Assembly (NCBI RefSeq): GCF_008365405.1
Contig: NZ_QOKV01000003.1
Span: 62,001 to 126,000, forward strand
Direction of reading: 5' to 3'
Source: Azospirillum brasilense
Lineage (GTDB): Bacteria > Pseudomonadota > Alphaproteobacteria > Azospirillales > Azospirillaceae
Length of the DNA: 64,000 bases
In this document: in pieces, positions 32,248 to 40,723 of the stretch
Layout of the letters: every line of letters begins with the position of its first letter
How positions within the stretch are numbered: position 1 is the first letter of the stretch
Program-made: the position numbers and the translations under genes
Notes under the pieces: generated by a model
The model's input: the letters and a program-made list of their open reading frames with translations, nothing else
Database searches by the model: none
What the model was told of the DNA's origin: nothing

Positions 32248-33957
32248 ATGGCACAAGCTATGGCCCGGACCGGCGAGAAGGAAAGCTTTGCGGCTCTGCT
32301 CGAGGAGTCGCTCGGAACGGCCGAGTCCCTCGAAGGCTCGGTCGTCAAGGGCCGCGTCGTCTCCGTCGAGAACGACATGGTCACCATCGACGTCGGCCTG
32401 AAGTCGGAAGGCCGCGTCGCGCTGAAGGAATTCGCCGTTGCCGGCCAGCCGCCCGAGATGAAGGCGGGCGACACGGTCGAGGTGTATCTGGAGCGCATGG
32501 AAGACAAGAACGGCGAAGCCGTTCTGTCGCGTGAGAAGGCCAAGCGCGAAGAGGCCTGGGCGCTGCTGGAGAAGTCCTTCCAGGACCAGACCCGCGTCAC
32601 CGGCGTCATCTTCGGCCGCGTCAAGGGCGGCTTCACCGTCGACCTGTCGGGCGCCGTGGCGTTCCTGCCGGGTTCGCAGGTGGACATCCGTCCGGTCCGC
32701 GACATCTCCCCGCTGCTGGGCACCCCGCAGCCGTTCCAGATCCTGAAGATGGACCGCTCGCGCGGCAACATCGTCGTGTCGCGTCGCGCCGTGCTCGAAG
32801 AGAGCCGCGCCGAGGCCCGTTCGGAGCTGGTGGCCAACCTCAAGGAAGGCCAGGTTCTGCAGGGTGTGGTCAAGAACATCACCGACTACGGCGCGTTCGT
32901 GGATCTGGGTGGCGTCGACGGCCTGCTGCACGTCACCGACATCGCGTGGCGCCGCATCAACCACCCGTCCGAGGCCCTGCAGATCGGCCAGACCGTCACG
33001 GTCCAGGTCATCCGCTTCAACCCGGAGACCCAGCGCATCAGCCTCGGCATGAAGCAGCTGGAAGCCGATCCGTGGGAAGGCGTGGAAGCCAAGTACCCGG
33101 TCAGCTCGCGGTTCAAGGGTCGCGTCACCAACATCACCGACTACGGCGCCTTCGTGGAGCTGGAGCCGGGGATCGAGGGCCTGGTGCACGTCTCGGAGAT
33201 GTCCTGGACGAAGAAGAACGTCCACCCGGGCAAGATCGTGTCGACTTCGCAGGAAGTCGAGGTCATGGTCCTGGACGTCGATCCGCAGAAGCGCCGCATC
33301 AGCCTGGGCCTCAAGCAGTGCCTGGACAACCCGTGGGAGACCTTCCTCGACAAGTTCGGCCCGGGCACGGAGCTGGAAGGCGAGGTCAAGAACATCACCG
33401 AGTTCGGTCTGTTCGTCGGTCTGCCGGGCGACATCGACGGCATGGTCCACATGTCCGACCTCGACTGGAACAAGTCGGGTGAGGAGGCCATCGCCGAGTA
33501 CAAGAAGGGCGACCGCGTCAAGGTCAAGGTCCTGGACGTCGACGTCGAGAAGGAGCGCATCTCCCTCGGCATCAAGCAGCTCGCGAACGATCCGTTCGAG
33601 GCTGCCACGGCCGGCCTGAAGAAGAACGAGGTCGTCACCTGCACCGTCACCCAGGTCACCGACGGTGGCATCGAGGTCACGGTCGGCGAGGGCTACACCG
33701 GCTTCATCCGCAAGTCGGACCTGTCCCGCGACCGTTCGGAGCAGCGTCCGGACCGCTTCGCCGTCGGCGAGAAGGTCGACGCGAAGGTTACCCAGATCGA
33801 CCGCGGCTCCCGCCGCATCTCGCTGTCCATCAAGGCCCGCGAGATGGAGGAGGAGAAGCAGGCGATGGCCGAGTACGGTTCGTCCGACTCGGGCGCCTCG
33901 CTGGGCGATATCCTGGGTGCGGCTCTGAAGCGCAAGCAGCAGACCGGCGAAGAGTAA
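32248..33957 (+). CDS. rpsA: 30S ribosomal protein S1
   Basis: 569 residues from ATG 32248, with TTAGGAG spaced 5 nt. Six S1 (OB-fold) repeats are visible. The better conserved repeats 3-6 each carry NITDYGAF or NITEFGLF type motifs followed by V-H-x-S/T-D. Repeat 1 begins around residue 30 (GRVVSVENDMVTIDVGLKSEG). The protein binds mRNA 5' leaders and the 30S subunit and is essential for initiation on structured messages. Codon use is strongly biased, as expected for a highly expressed gene. A bidirectional terminator follows. Confidence 0.98.
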   Translation: MAQAMARTGEKESFAALLEESLGTAESLEGSVVKGRVVSVENDMVTIDVGLKSEGRVALKEFAVAGQPPEMKAGDTVEVYLERMEDKNGEAVLSREKAKREEAWALLEKSFQDQTRVTGVIFGRVKGGFTVDLSGAVAFLPGSQVDIRPVRDISPLLGTPQPFQILKMDRSRGNIVVSRRAVLEESRAEARSELVANLKEGQVLQGVVKNITDYGAFVDLGGVDGLLHVTDIAWRRINHPSEALQIGQTVTVQVIRFNPETQRISLGMKQLEADPWEGVEAKYPVSSRFKGRVTNITDYGAFVELEPGIEGLVHVSEMSWTKKNVHPGKIVSTSQEVEVMVLDVDPQKRRISLGLKQCLDNPWETFLDKFGPGTELEGEVKNITEFGLFVGLPGDIDGMVHMSDLDWNKSGEEAIAEYKKGDRVKVKVLDVDVEKERISLGIKQLANDPFEAATAGLKKNEVVTCTVTQVTDGGIEVTVGEGYTGFIRKSDLSRDRSEQRPDRFAVGEKVDAKVTQIDRGSRRISLSIKAREMEEEKQAMAEYGSSDSGASLGDILGAALKRKQQTGEE

Positions 33958-33971
33958 GGTCCTTCCCATCT

Positions 33972-33997
33972 CCCTCCCTCGCGTCAGCGGGGGAGGG
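33972..33997. repeat. Short imperfect palindrome (CCCTCCC/GGGAGGG type)
   Basis: An 11-bp inverted repeat with one mismatch, CCCTCCCTCGC-gtca-GCGGGGGAGGG, lies just after the rpsA stop. It resembles the larger element at 39022-39162 in sequence style and could be a REP-like unit. It has no T-run. Confidence 0.4.
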
Positions 33998-34034
33998 TCG
34001 GGGAGGGGGCCCGTCTCCCGTACCTATGCTAAAG

Positions 34035-34068
34035 AAAAAGCCGCCGCGGTCACCCGCGGCGGCTTTTT
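34035..34068. terminator. Bidirectional rho-independent terminator between rpsA and the DUF2189 gene
   Basis: The stem AAAAAGCCGCCGCGG pairs perfectly with its complement across a 4-nt loop. It has A-runs on the left and T-runs on the right, so it can stop transcription from both directions. Confidence 0.9.
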
Positions 34069-34090
34069 CCTTTTGCAGCGCGTCAGCCTC

Positions 34091-34897
34091 TCACCCCTCC
34101 TCGTCCTCCTTGATGAGGTCGCGGTAGGCGTGCCAGCTCGCGTGCCCGACCAGGGGCAGGGCGACGATCAAGCCGAGAAAGCCGGTCAGCAGCCCGGCGC
34201 CGGTGACCAGCACGATCAGCCCGGCCCACAGCGCCATGACGCATGGGTTGCGCAGCACGGCCATCGCCGAGGCCAGCGCCGCGGCGAAGACGTCGGCCGG
34301 GCGGTCCATCATCATCGGCAGGGCGGTGACGTTGGTGATGAAGGCGAAGGCGGCGAAGGCGAAGCCCAGCGCCGTGATGAAGACGGTGAAGACCAGACCG
34401 TCCAGGCTGAACATCTGCGCCACGAAATGATCGAGCGCGATGGCCTCGTGCGGGAAGAACAGGGCGAAGGCCACCACGTTCATCCGCGCCCAGATCATCA
34501 CATAGAGCATCAGGATCAGGCCGGCGGTCAGGATGTGGTAGGGGTTGGCCCGCCACGCGGTCAGCGCCCGCCACAGGCTGGGCCGGCGCCCCTCCTCGAC
34601 GTCCTTGGAAATCCGGTAGAGGCCGAGCGCCAGGAGCGGGGCGATCAGCAGGAAGGCGCCGATCATCGGCGCGATCAGATAGGCCATCCCGGCCAGGACC
34701 AGCCCGCCGGTGAGCGCGAAGCCGATGGCGACGAACAGGGCGCCGTAGGCGAGGCTGACCCAGCCCGACGCCCGCAGGTCCAGCCAGCCCGCCCGCAGCC
34801 AGCCCAGCGCCTGGGCGGTTGTGACGGTGCGGACGCGGTCCGCGTAAGGCAGGCCGGCCAGCGGGTCGGCGGGGCCGGTGTGATGGGCGTGTGTCAT
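34091..34897 (-). CDS. DUF2189 family inner-membrane protein
   Basis: 268 residues from ATG 34897 (GGAGG upstream). Six or seven hydrophobic segments are spread from about residue 45 to 255, for example YGALFVAIGFALTGGLVLAG and ALWAGLIVLVTGAGLLTGFL. The soluble N-terminus (residues 1-35) contains the family's RVRTVTTAQALGWLRAGWLD. A His-rich beginning (THAHHTG) is present. DUF2189 proteins are integral membrane proteins of unknown function, often near respiratory or chaperone genes. Here it stands alone, converging on rpsA. Confidence 0.85.
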   Translation of the reverse strand: MTHAHHTGPADPLAGLPYADRVRTVTTAQALGWLRAGWLDLRASGWVSLAYGALFVAIGFALTGGLVLAGMAYLIAPMIGAFLLIAPLLALGLYRISKDVEEGRRPSLWRALTAWRANPYHILTAGLILMLYVMIWARMNVVAFALFFPHEAIALDHFVAQMFSLDGLVFTVFITALGFAFAAFAFITNVTALPMMMDRPADVFAAALASAMAVLRNPCVMALWAGLIVLVTGAGLLTGFLGLIVALPLVGHASWHAYRDLIKEDEEG

Positions 34898-35186
34898 GGC
34901 GAACCTCCGACGGCAAACCTTCAACCGCGTCCCTCCGACCGCGTCCGGCGACCGGGACCGTTCCAACCATCTCATCGGAAATGGTGAGTTCGAAGGCAAT
35001 CCGTAAGACGTATTAATCACATTTCGGGCCTTTTTCGGGGCAGCGGTCGGACAAGCCGGAGCGTTGCCGGGAAAAGGGTTCCGCCAGAAAGGCTTAGCTT
35101 GACGGTCACCGGACCCGGTGGCACGCTTGCGCGCAGGTCAAGGAGCGCGGTCCAAGGGCGCTCGAACCGGGGGAAACGGAATCGCC

Positions 35187-35471
35187 ATGACCAAATCAGA
35201 GCTGATTCAACGGCTCGCGGAGCGCAATCCGCACCTGTACCAGCGCGACATCGAAAAGATCGTCGGCACCATCTTCGACGAGATCTCCGAAGCGCTCGCC
35301 CGCGGCGACCGGGTGGAACTGCGCGGGTTCGGCGCCTTCTCCGTCAAGCGCCGCGACGCCCGCACCGGCCGAAACCCGCGCACGGGCGAAGCCGTCGAGG
35401 TGGGCGAGAAGGCGATCCCCTTCTTCAAGACCGGAAAACAGTTGCGCGAGCGCTTGAACACCGACGAATGA
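35187..35471 (+). CDS. ihfB: Integration host factor subunit beta
   Basis: 94 residues from ATG 35187. HU/IHF fold: N-terminal helices [21 protein letters not shown], then [18 protein letters not shown] and the DNA-bending arm [16 protein letters not shown] with the intercalating proline, ending [11 protein letters not shown]. With IhfA it forms the dimer that bends DNA by about 160 degrees at promoters, including sigma-54 promoters such as those of nitrogen-fixation genes. The start is preceded by GGGGGAAACGGAA. It is followed 67 nt later by a lapA-type gene, a linkage common in proteobacteria. Confidence 0.97.
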   Translation: MTKSELIQRLAERNPHLYQRDIEKIVGTIFDEISEALARGDRVELRGFGAFSVKRRDARTGRNPRTGEAVEVGEKAIPFFKTGKQLRERLNTDE

Positions 35472-35538
35472 TGTCCGTTCATTGACAGACCGTCGCTGAG
35501 TCATCGGCCCGGACCCGGCGCTGCCCCGGCCCCCGATC

Positions 35539-35949
35539 ATGGATACGAGGACAACACCCGTGCGTTTCATCGCCCTCATCATCGCCGTTCCCATCGCGCT
35601 GGCCGCGGTGCTGTTCGCCATCTCCAACCGTGGCTTGGTCACGCTGTCGCTCTGGCCGCTGCCCTTCACGCTGGAGGTCCCGGTCTACCTCGCCACGCTG
35701 GTGGCGCTGGTGATCGGCTTCCTGGCCGGCGGCGTCGTCGCCTGGAACGCCCAGCGCCGCTACCGCCGCCGCGCCCGCCGCTCCTCCGACCGCGTCTCCT
35801 ACCTGGAGCGCGAACTGAAGGAGACGCAGGCCCGCGCCGCCGCCGCGGAGAAGCGCCTGGCGGAGATGAACCGTCCGGTGTCCGGCACCGCCGGCCTGCC
35901 CGCGGTGACCGGGTCCGGCGCCGCTCTGCCGGCGACCACGGTCCACTGA
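35539..35949 (+). CDS. LapA (DUF1049) family membrane protein
   Basis: 136 residues. Two membrane helices at about 8-28 (RFIALIIAVPIALAAVLFAI) and 45-68 carry the SNRGLVTLSLWPLPFTLEVPV linker. A basic stretch (RRYRRRARRSS) and a coiled-coil region from about 90 to 112 follow. The family includes E. coli LapA, which together with LapB controls LpxC turnover and lipopolysaccharide assembly. Here only the LapA-like part is present, so a role in outer membrane homeostasis is an inference from family and from its position after ihfB. Confidence 0.85.
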   Translation: MDTRTTPVRFIALIIAVPIALAAVLFAISNRGLVTLSLWPLPFTLEVPVYLATLVALVIGFLAGGVVAWNAQRRYRRRARRSSDRVSYLERELKETQARAAAAEKRLAEMNRPVSGTAGLPAVTGSGAALPATTVH

Positions 35950-36037
35950 CCGCCCGCCGGCATCCCCTTCGGCCTCCCGTCCGGCTGGGGGGCGGGAGGG
36001 GGGTTCCGCTTTGCCGGACCTGTGGAGGGAGCCGCCG

Positions 36038-36994
36038 ATGCGCACCGTCACCGGAGCCGAGCTGAAATCCGTCCTGCACTTCCGCATGCTGATCGAGCGC
36101 ATGCGGCAGACCTTCCGCGCCGGGGTCGAGGTGCCGATGCGGCACCACCACACGGTCGAAACCTACGGCCAGAGTGACGGCACGCTGCTGCTGATGCCGG
36201 CGTGGCAGGTCAACCAGTCCATCGGCGTCAAGGTGGTCACCGTCTTCCCCGACAACGGGGCGAAGGACCTGCCGGCGGTGCAGGGGCTCTACCTGCTGAT
36301 GGACGGCAAGACGGGGATGCCCCAGGCGGTTCTGGACGGCACCGCCCTGACCAAGCGGCGCACCGCGGCGGCCTCCGCGCTCGCCGCCTCCTACCTCGCG
36401 CGGCCCGACTCGGAACGGCTGCTGATGGTCGGCACCGGGGCGCTGGCGCCCGAGCTGATCGAGGCCTTCGCCACCGTCCTGCCGATCAAGCATGTGCTGG
36501 TCTGGGGCCGCAGCATCGAGAAGGCGAAGAAGGTGGCCAGCCGCTTCCACCGCCCGAAATTCCGCATTGAGGCCACCGCCGATTTGGAAGGAGCGGTGCG
36601 CGGCGCCCAGGTGATCTCCTGCGCGACGCTGGCGAAGGAGCCGCTGATCCGTGGCGAATGGCTTCAGCCGGGCGCCCATCTCGACCTCGTCGGCGGCTTC
36701 ACCCCGGAGATGCGCGAGGCGGACGATGACTGCATCCGCCGCTCCCGCGTCTTCGTGGACACCCGCGAGGGCGCCTGCAAGGAAGCGGGCGACATCGTTC
36801 AGCCGATGAAGGCCGGCATCCTGACCGACGCGGACATTGCCGGCGATCTGTACGATCTGACCCGCGGCCAGCGCGCCGGGCGCCGCTTCTACGACCAGAT
36901 CACCCTGTTCAAGTCGGTCGGTACCGCGCTGGAAGACCTCTGCGCCGCCCAGCTGGCGGTGGAGATGGTGATCCACAACGACACGATCCGCTGA
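36038..36994 (+). CDS. Ornithine cyclodeaminase / mu-crystallin family protein
   Basis: 318 residues from ATG 36038 (GTGGAGGGAG upstream). Typical features: a substrate pocket with MRHHHTV and GVKVVTVFPDN (with the family's active-site Lys), QAVLDGTALTKRRTAAASALA, and an NAD-binding Rossmann fold (MVGTGALAPELIEA then VWGRSIEKAK). Family members include ornithine cyclodeaminase, L-alanine dehydrogenase and imine (pyrroline/piperideine-2-carboxylate) reductases. The next gene, 14 nt away, encodes a sarcosine-oxidase-like flavoenzyme, so an imine reductase role in an amino acid pathway is the best guess. Confidence 0.85.
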   Translation: MRTVTGAELKSVLHFRMLIERMRQTFRAGVEVPMRHHHTVETYGQSDGTLLLMPAWQVNQSIGVKVVTVFPDNGAKDLPAVQGLYLLMDGKTGMPQAVLDGTALTKRRTAAASALAASYLARPDSERLLMVGTGALAPELIEAFATVLPIKHVLVWGRSIEKAKKVASRFHRPKFRIEATADLEGAVRGAQVISCATLAKEPLIRGEWLQPGAHLDLVGGFTPEMREADDDCIRRSRVFVDTREGACKEAGDIVQPMKAGILTDADIAGDLYDLTRGQRAGRRFYDQITLFKSVGTALEDLCAAQLAVEMVIHNDTIR

Positions 36995-37008
36995 GGCGTT
37001 TTTCCATC

Positions 37009-38121
37009 ATGACTCTCCGCATCACCGTCGTCGGCGCCGGCATCATGGGGCTGTGCACGGCCTGGGCGCTGGCCCGCGCCGGGCACGAGGTCGCCGTCTT
37101 CGACCAGGGGCAGGTGCCCAACCCCTTCGGCAGCTCCGTCGACCAGCACCGGCTGTTCCGCCACGCCTACGGCGCCAGCGCCGGCTACTCCCGCATGGCC
37201 GACACCGCCTTCCAGGCGTGGGAACGGCTGTGGACCGACCTGGGCGAGCGCTTGCTCGTCCCCAGCGGCACGCTCTGCACCGCCTCCGCGGAGGACGGTC
37301 GGCGCTGGTTGGCCGACAGCGTCGATGTGCTGGAGTCGCTGGGCCATCCCTTCCGCCGCCTGACCCCGGCGCAGATCGCCGCGGAATTCCCGCTGGTCGA
37401 CGCCAACGCGGTGGCCGAGGGGCTGCATCTGGAGTCGGGCGGCGTGCTGCTCGCCGGGCGCATCGTGGAGCTGCTCAGCCACTATCTGAACGCGTTGGGG
37501 GTGACGGTTCACGCGCGTGCCCCCGTGACGGCGATCGATGCGGAGCGCGCCACCGTGACGCTCGCCGACCGCCGGACCATCGGCGCCGACGCGCTGGTGG
37601 TCGCCGCCGGGGCCTGGGTGACGAAGCTGCTGCCGGAAACGGCGGCGCGCCTGACCCCGTCGCGGCAGGTCGTGGCCTATCTGATGCCGCCGGAGGGCCT
37701 GCGCGGCATCTGGGCGACGGCGCCGATGCTAATCGACGCGGACGGTGAGAGCGGGGTCTACGTCGTTCCACCGGTGGCCGGCACGACGATGAAGGCGGGC
37801 GACCACCGCTTCTCGCGCGTCGGCGACCCGGACACCGAGCGCGATCCCGATCCGGACGAGGCGCGCGACGTGCTGGACCGCGCCCGCCGGGTGCTGGCGG
37901 ACGGGCACCGCTACAGCCTCGCCAACGCGGCGACCTGCTTCTACACGGTGACCGACGACGAGCGCTTCGTGGTCGAGCCTCTGTCCGTCCGCTGCTGGCT
38001 GATGAGCGCCTGCTCCGGCCACGGCTTCAAGTTCGCCCCGGCGCTGGGCGAAGCGCTGTGCGAGGCCATCAGCGATCCGGCGCGTGCGTTCCGACTGACG
38101 GACTGGGCCGCCGGGCGCTGA
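37009..38121 (+). CDS. FAD-dependent amine oxidase of the monomeric sarcosine / pipecolate oxidase type
   Basis: 370 residues. The Rossmann GAGIMGLCTAWALARAGHEVAVFD binds FAD; the segment is at residues 8-31. The C-terminal ATCFYTVTDDERFVVEPL contains Cys310, aligned with the cysteine that carries covalent FAD in monomeric sarcosine oxidases. GHGFKFAPALGEALC ends the FAD domain. Enzymes of this group oxidise secondary amino acids such as sarcosine, pipecolate or N-methyl-tryptophan, with hydrogen peroxide as by-product. Coupling (14-nt gap) to the cyclodeaminase-family gene supports a two-step amino acid conversion; the substrate is unproven. Confidence 0.85.
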   Translation: MTLRITVVGAGIMGLCTAWALARAGHEVAVFDQGQVPNPFGSSVDQHRLFRHAYGASAGYSRMADTAFQAWERLWTDLGERLLVPSGTLCTASAEDGRRWLADSVDVLESLGHPFRRLTPAQIAAEFPLVDANAVAEGLHLESGGVLLAGRIVELLSHYLNALGVTVHARAPVTAIDAERATVTLADRRTIGADALVVAAGAWVTKLLPETAARLTPSRQVVAYLMPPEGLRGIWATAPMLIDADGESGVYVVPPVAGTTMKAGDHRFSRVGDPDTERDPDPDEARDVLDRARRVLADGHRYSLANAATCFYTVTDDERFVVEPLSVRCWLMSACSGHGFKFAPALGEALCEAISDPARAFRLTDWAAGR

Positions 38122-38216
38122 CCCCGGGCACCGGCGGAACGGTGCGGCTCCACCCCTGTTGAGAGGGCAATCAGCCTGTGTTGGCTGAAGCCTTACCGAC
38201 AGGGAGTGAAGCATCC

Positions 38217-38360
38217 ATGGCCGACGAACCTCGCAAAGTGGGTGTCTATGACACGGACGGCAACCGGACGGCCACGGGCGGTGCGGCCGGCTCCATGAAC
38301 TGGTGGGTCATCGCGCTGGTCGTGCTGGTGGTCCTCGCCCTCCTCTATTTCTTCCTCTGA
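38217..38360 (+). CDS. Small single-pass membrane protein
   Basis: 47 residues from ATG 38217, with AGGGAGTGAAG upstream. A hydrophilic N-terminus (MADEPRKVGVYDTDGNRTA) is followed by one C-terminal membrane helix of about 20 residues (WWVIALVVLVVLALLYFFL). It resembles the tiny membrane proteins found near stress genes in alphaproteobacteria, and its function is unknown. It precedes by 42 nt another stress-like gene, so the two may be co-expressed. Confidence 0.7.
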   Translation: MADEPRKVGVYDTDGNRTATGGAAGSMNWWVIALVVLVVLALLYFFL

Positions 38361-38402
38361 GCCCGGACCACGTCCGGAGCGGACCAGCACAGGAGCGGGT
38401 TC

Positions 38403-39011
38403 ATGAACAAGAAGACCATTGTCGCGCTGTACGACGACCTGTCCGGCGCCGAACGTGCACTGAGCGAACTCGAAGCCGCCAATCTGCGGCAGGACTTCAC
38501 CATGATGGGCGCCGACAGCGCGAAGCTGGGCTCCTCGGCCAGTCTGGCCACCGAGAATCGGCTGGAAAGCTGGCGCCACGCCGCCGACTTCGGGGAGGAC
38601 CCGAATTTCGACGCCCGCGACCGCCGCGTCTCCATGCTGACCGGCGTCGGCGTGACGCGGGAGGACGCGGAGGTCTTCGCGGAGGGCGTGCGCCGCGGCG
38701 GCGTTCTGCTGGTCGGCCGGGTCGAGGAGGCGATGTGCGACTCCGCGTTGGCCGTCATGCAGCGCCACGGTTCGGTGGACATCCCCGGCCGGGCGAAGGG
38801 CTACCGCGAGGCCGGCTGGAGCGGCTATGACGCCGCCACCGCCGATTACGACAGCGCGCAGGCCGCCGAGGAGCGCCGCCGCGCCGCCGCCGCCTCGTTG
38901 CGCGACGTCAACACGCAGGGCGCCAACCCGGCGGCGGGCGCTCCGGCCGCCACGCCGACCGCGGCTCCGATGGGGACGCCGACCGGCCGCGTTGACGTGA
39001 ACCGCGACTGA
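38403..39011 (+). CDS. Hypothetical stress-protein-like protein (GsiB/17M-like N-terminus)
   Basis: 202 residues. The N-terminus (NKKTIVALYDDLSGAERALSELE) has the beta-alpha pattern of general-stress-protein-17M-like domains. A second similar unit (RRVSMLTGVGVTREDAEVFAEGVRRGGVLLVGRV) follows. The C-terminal 45 residues are Ala/Pro-rich and disordered (NPAAGAPAATPTAAP). Both resemblances are to loosely defined domains, so the assignment is weak. No catalytic motif is seen. Position after the small membrane gene and before a palindromic repeat suggests an accessory stress role. Confidence 0.6.
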   Translation: MNKKTIVALYDDLSGAERALSELEAANLRQDFTMMGADSAKLGSSASLATENRLESWRHAADFGEDPNFDARDRRVSMLTGVGVTREDAEVFAEGVRRGGVLLVGRVEEAMCDSALAVMQRHGSVDIPGRAKGYREAGWSGYDAATADYDSAQAAEERRRAAAASLRDVNTQGANPAAGAPAATPTAAPMGTPTGRVDVNRD

Positions 39012-39021
39012 CGCGTTCAAT

Positions 39022-39162
39022 CCCTCTCCCGTCCCGGGAGAGGGTGCCCGCGGAAGCGGGTGGGTGAGGGTACGGACGAGGATGGAGCGCTGATCCTTTG
39101 GCAGCACCCTCACCCTCCCACGCTGGCGCGTGGGTCTTTCCCTCTCCCGGGGCGGGAGAGGG
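39022..39162. repeat. Composite palindromic repeat element in the spacer before pyrF
   Basis: A 141-nt block of nested inverted repeats. CCCTCTCCC pairs with GGGAGAGGG at its left end (39022-39044) and again at its right end (39140-39162). In between GGGTGAGGGT (39062-39071) pairs with ACCCTCACCC (39106-39115), with smaller hairpins inside. The arms have no T-tract. It looks like a REP/MITE-type dispersed element rather than a terminator; copy number elsewhere is unknown. Confidence 0.7.
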
Positions 39163-39272
39163 AATCGGGCGCCACTTCCCCCTCTCCGGCCCCGGAAGTC
39201 TGGTGATTGCCGGCGGCCCTTGTTAGGCTGCGCGGCATCACCACCTTCCAGGGTTCGGAGAGCCGTTTTTCC

Positions 39273-39986
39273 ATGAGCACGCCCAGCATCGCGCCCGCCT
39301 CGCGCATCTTCTGCGCCGTCGACACGACCGACCTCGACACCGCCCGCGACCTCGGCCGGCGGATCGCGGGGGTGGTCGGCGGGATCAAGCTGGGGCTGGA
39401 GTTCTTCATCGCCCACGGCCCAGCCGGCATCCGCACGGTGATCGGCGAAGACGGCCCGCCGTTGTTCCTCGACCTCAAGCTGCACGACATCCCCAACACG
39501 GTGGCGGGCGGCATCCGGGCGGCGCTGCCGTTGAAGCCGGCCTTCCTGACCATCCACACCTCCGGCGGCCCGGCGATGATGCGCGCGGCGGCGGAAGCCG
39601 CGGCGAGCGCGGGTGCGGACCGTCCGAAGATCCTCGCCGTCACCGTGCTGACCAGCATGGACGCCGCCGATCTCCAGGCCGTCGGCCAGAGCGTCCCGGT
39701 GGCCGATCAGGTGAAGCGGCTGGCGCTGCTCGCCAAGGACTCGGGGGTGGACGGTGTGGTCTGCTCTCCCGCCGAGGTGGCGCTGATCCGCGAGGCCTGC
39801 GGGCCTGAGTTCATCCTGATGGTGCCGGGCATCCGCCCCGCCTGGGCCGCCGCCAACGACCAGAAGCGCGTCATGACTCCCGCCGAGGCGCTGGCCGCCG
39901 GGGCGGACCATCTGGTCATCGGGCGCCCGATCACCGGCGCCGCCGATCCGGAAGCGGCCGCCCGACGCATCGTTTCGGAACTGTAA
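39273..39986 (+). CDS. pyrF: Orotidine 5'-phosphate decarboxylase
   Basis: 237 residues from ATG 39273 (GGAGAG site). It catalyses the last step of de novo UMP synthesis. The catalytic cluster DLKLHDIPNTV contains Asp67, Lys69 and Asp72, and the N-terminal FCAVDTTDLDTA provides the first aspartate. The phosphate-binding end is LMVPGIRPAW with IGRPITGAADPEAA. Length is normal for the short bacterial type. trpF begins 13 nt after it, so uridine and tryptophan synthesis genes are co-transcribed. Confidence 0.97.
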   Translation: MSTPSIAPASRIFCAVDTTDLDTARDLGRRIAGVVGGIKLGLEFFIAHGPAGIRTVIGEDGPPLFLDLKLHDIPNTVAGGIRAALPLKPAFLTIHTSGGPAMMRAAAEAAASAGADRPKILAVTVLTSMDAADLQAVGQSVPVADQVKRLALLAKDSGVDGVVCSPAEVALIREACGPEFILMVPGIRPAWAAANDQKRVMTPAEALAAGADHLVIGRPITGAADPEAAARRIVSEL

Positions 39987-39999
39987 GGACCCGCCACCC

Positions 40000-40644
40000 A
40001 TGCCCGTCAGCGTGAAGATCTGCGGCCTCACCGAGCCCCTGTCGCTGCACGCAGCGGTGGCCGGCGGGGCGCGCTATGTCGGCTTCGTCTTCTACCCGCC
40101 GAGCCCGCGTTCCATCGCGCCATCCATGGCGGCGGAACTGGCGCGGCTGGTCCCCACCGGCGTGCGCACGGTCGGGCTGTTCGTCGATCCGGAGAACGAC
40201 TTCCTGGAGCATGTGGTCGGCCAGGTCCCCTTTGACCTGATCCAGCTCCACGGCAAGGAGACGCCGCGCCGCATCGCCGAGGTGAAGGCCGCCTTCAACA
40301 TTCCGGTGATGAAGGCGATCAAGGTCGGCGGGCCGGAGGATCTGGCCGCCGCGCTGGAGGCCGCCGAGGTGGCCGACCGGCTGCTGTTCGACGCCAAGCC
40401 GCCGGCCAAGGTGTCGGCGCTGCCGGGCGGCAACGGCATCGCCTTCGATTGGACGCTGCTCGCCGGGCGGAGCTGGCCGAAGCCCTGGATGCTGTCCGGC
40501 GGGCTGAAGCCGGAAAACGCGGCGGAAGCGGTGCGGACGACCGGGGCCACGGCGCTCGACGTGTCGTCGGGGGTGGAGGACCGTCCCGGCCACAAGGACC
40601 CGGAGCTGATCCGCCGCTTCCTCGACAGCGTGGCCGGGCTGTGA
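40000..40644 (+). CDS. trpF: Phosphoribosylanthranilate isomerase
   Basis: 214 residues from ATG 40000. It converts N-(5'-phosphoribosyl)-anthranilate to the CdRP enol form in tryptophan synthesis. The beta-barrel's catalytic Cys8 sits in VKICGLT. FVFYPPSPRSI and IQLHGKET are barrel strands, and LLFDAKPP carries the general-acid Asp. SGGLKPENAAEAV and ALDVSSGVEDRPGHKD close the barrel with the phosphate site. It follows pyrF in one operon. The trpBA genes that usually come next in related genomes are not here; instead a diguanylate cyclase gene follows 184 nt later. Confidence 0.97.
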   Translation: MPVSVKICGLTEPLSLHAAVAGGARYVGFVFYPPSPRSIAPSMAAELARLVPTGVRTVGLFVDPENDFLEHVVGQVPFDLIQLHGKETPRRIAEVKAAFNIPVMKAIKVGGPEDLAAALEAAEVADRLLFDAKPPAKVSALPGGNGIAFDWTLLAGRSWPKPWMLSGGLKPENAAEAVRTTGATALDVSSGVEDRPGHKDPELIRRFLDSVAGL

Positions 40645-40723
40645 CATCGCGTCGCGGCAGGGCATTTGAATAAAATTTGTTGTTGCCGCGGGGCTTTCCC
40701 TTTTGGCGGATGGGCACAACTTA

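Noticed and set aside
39022-39162. CRISPR array
   Set aside because: The repeats are inverted rather than direct and there are no regular spacers or cas genes.
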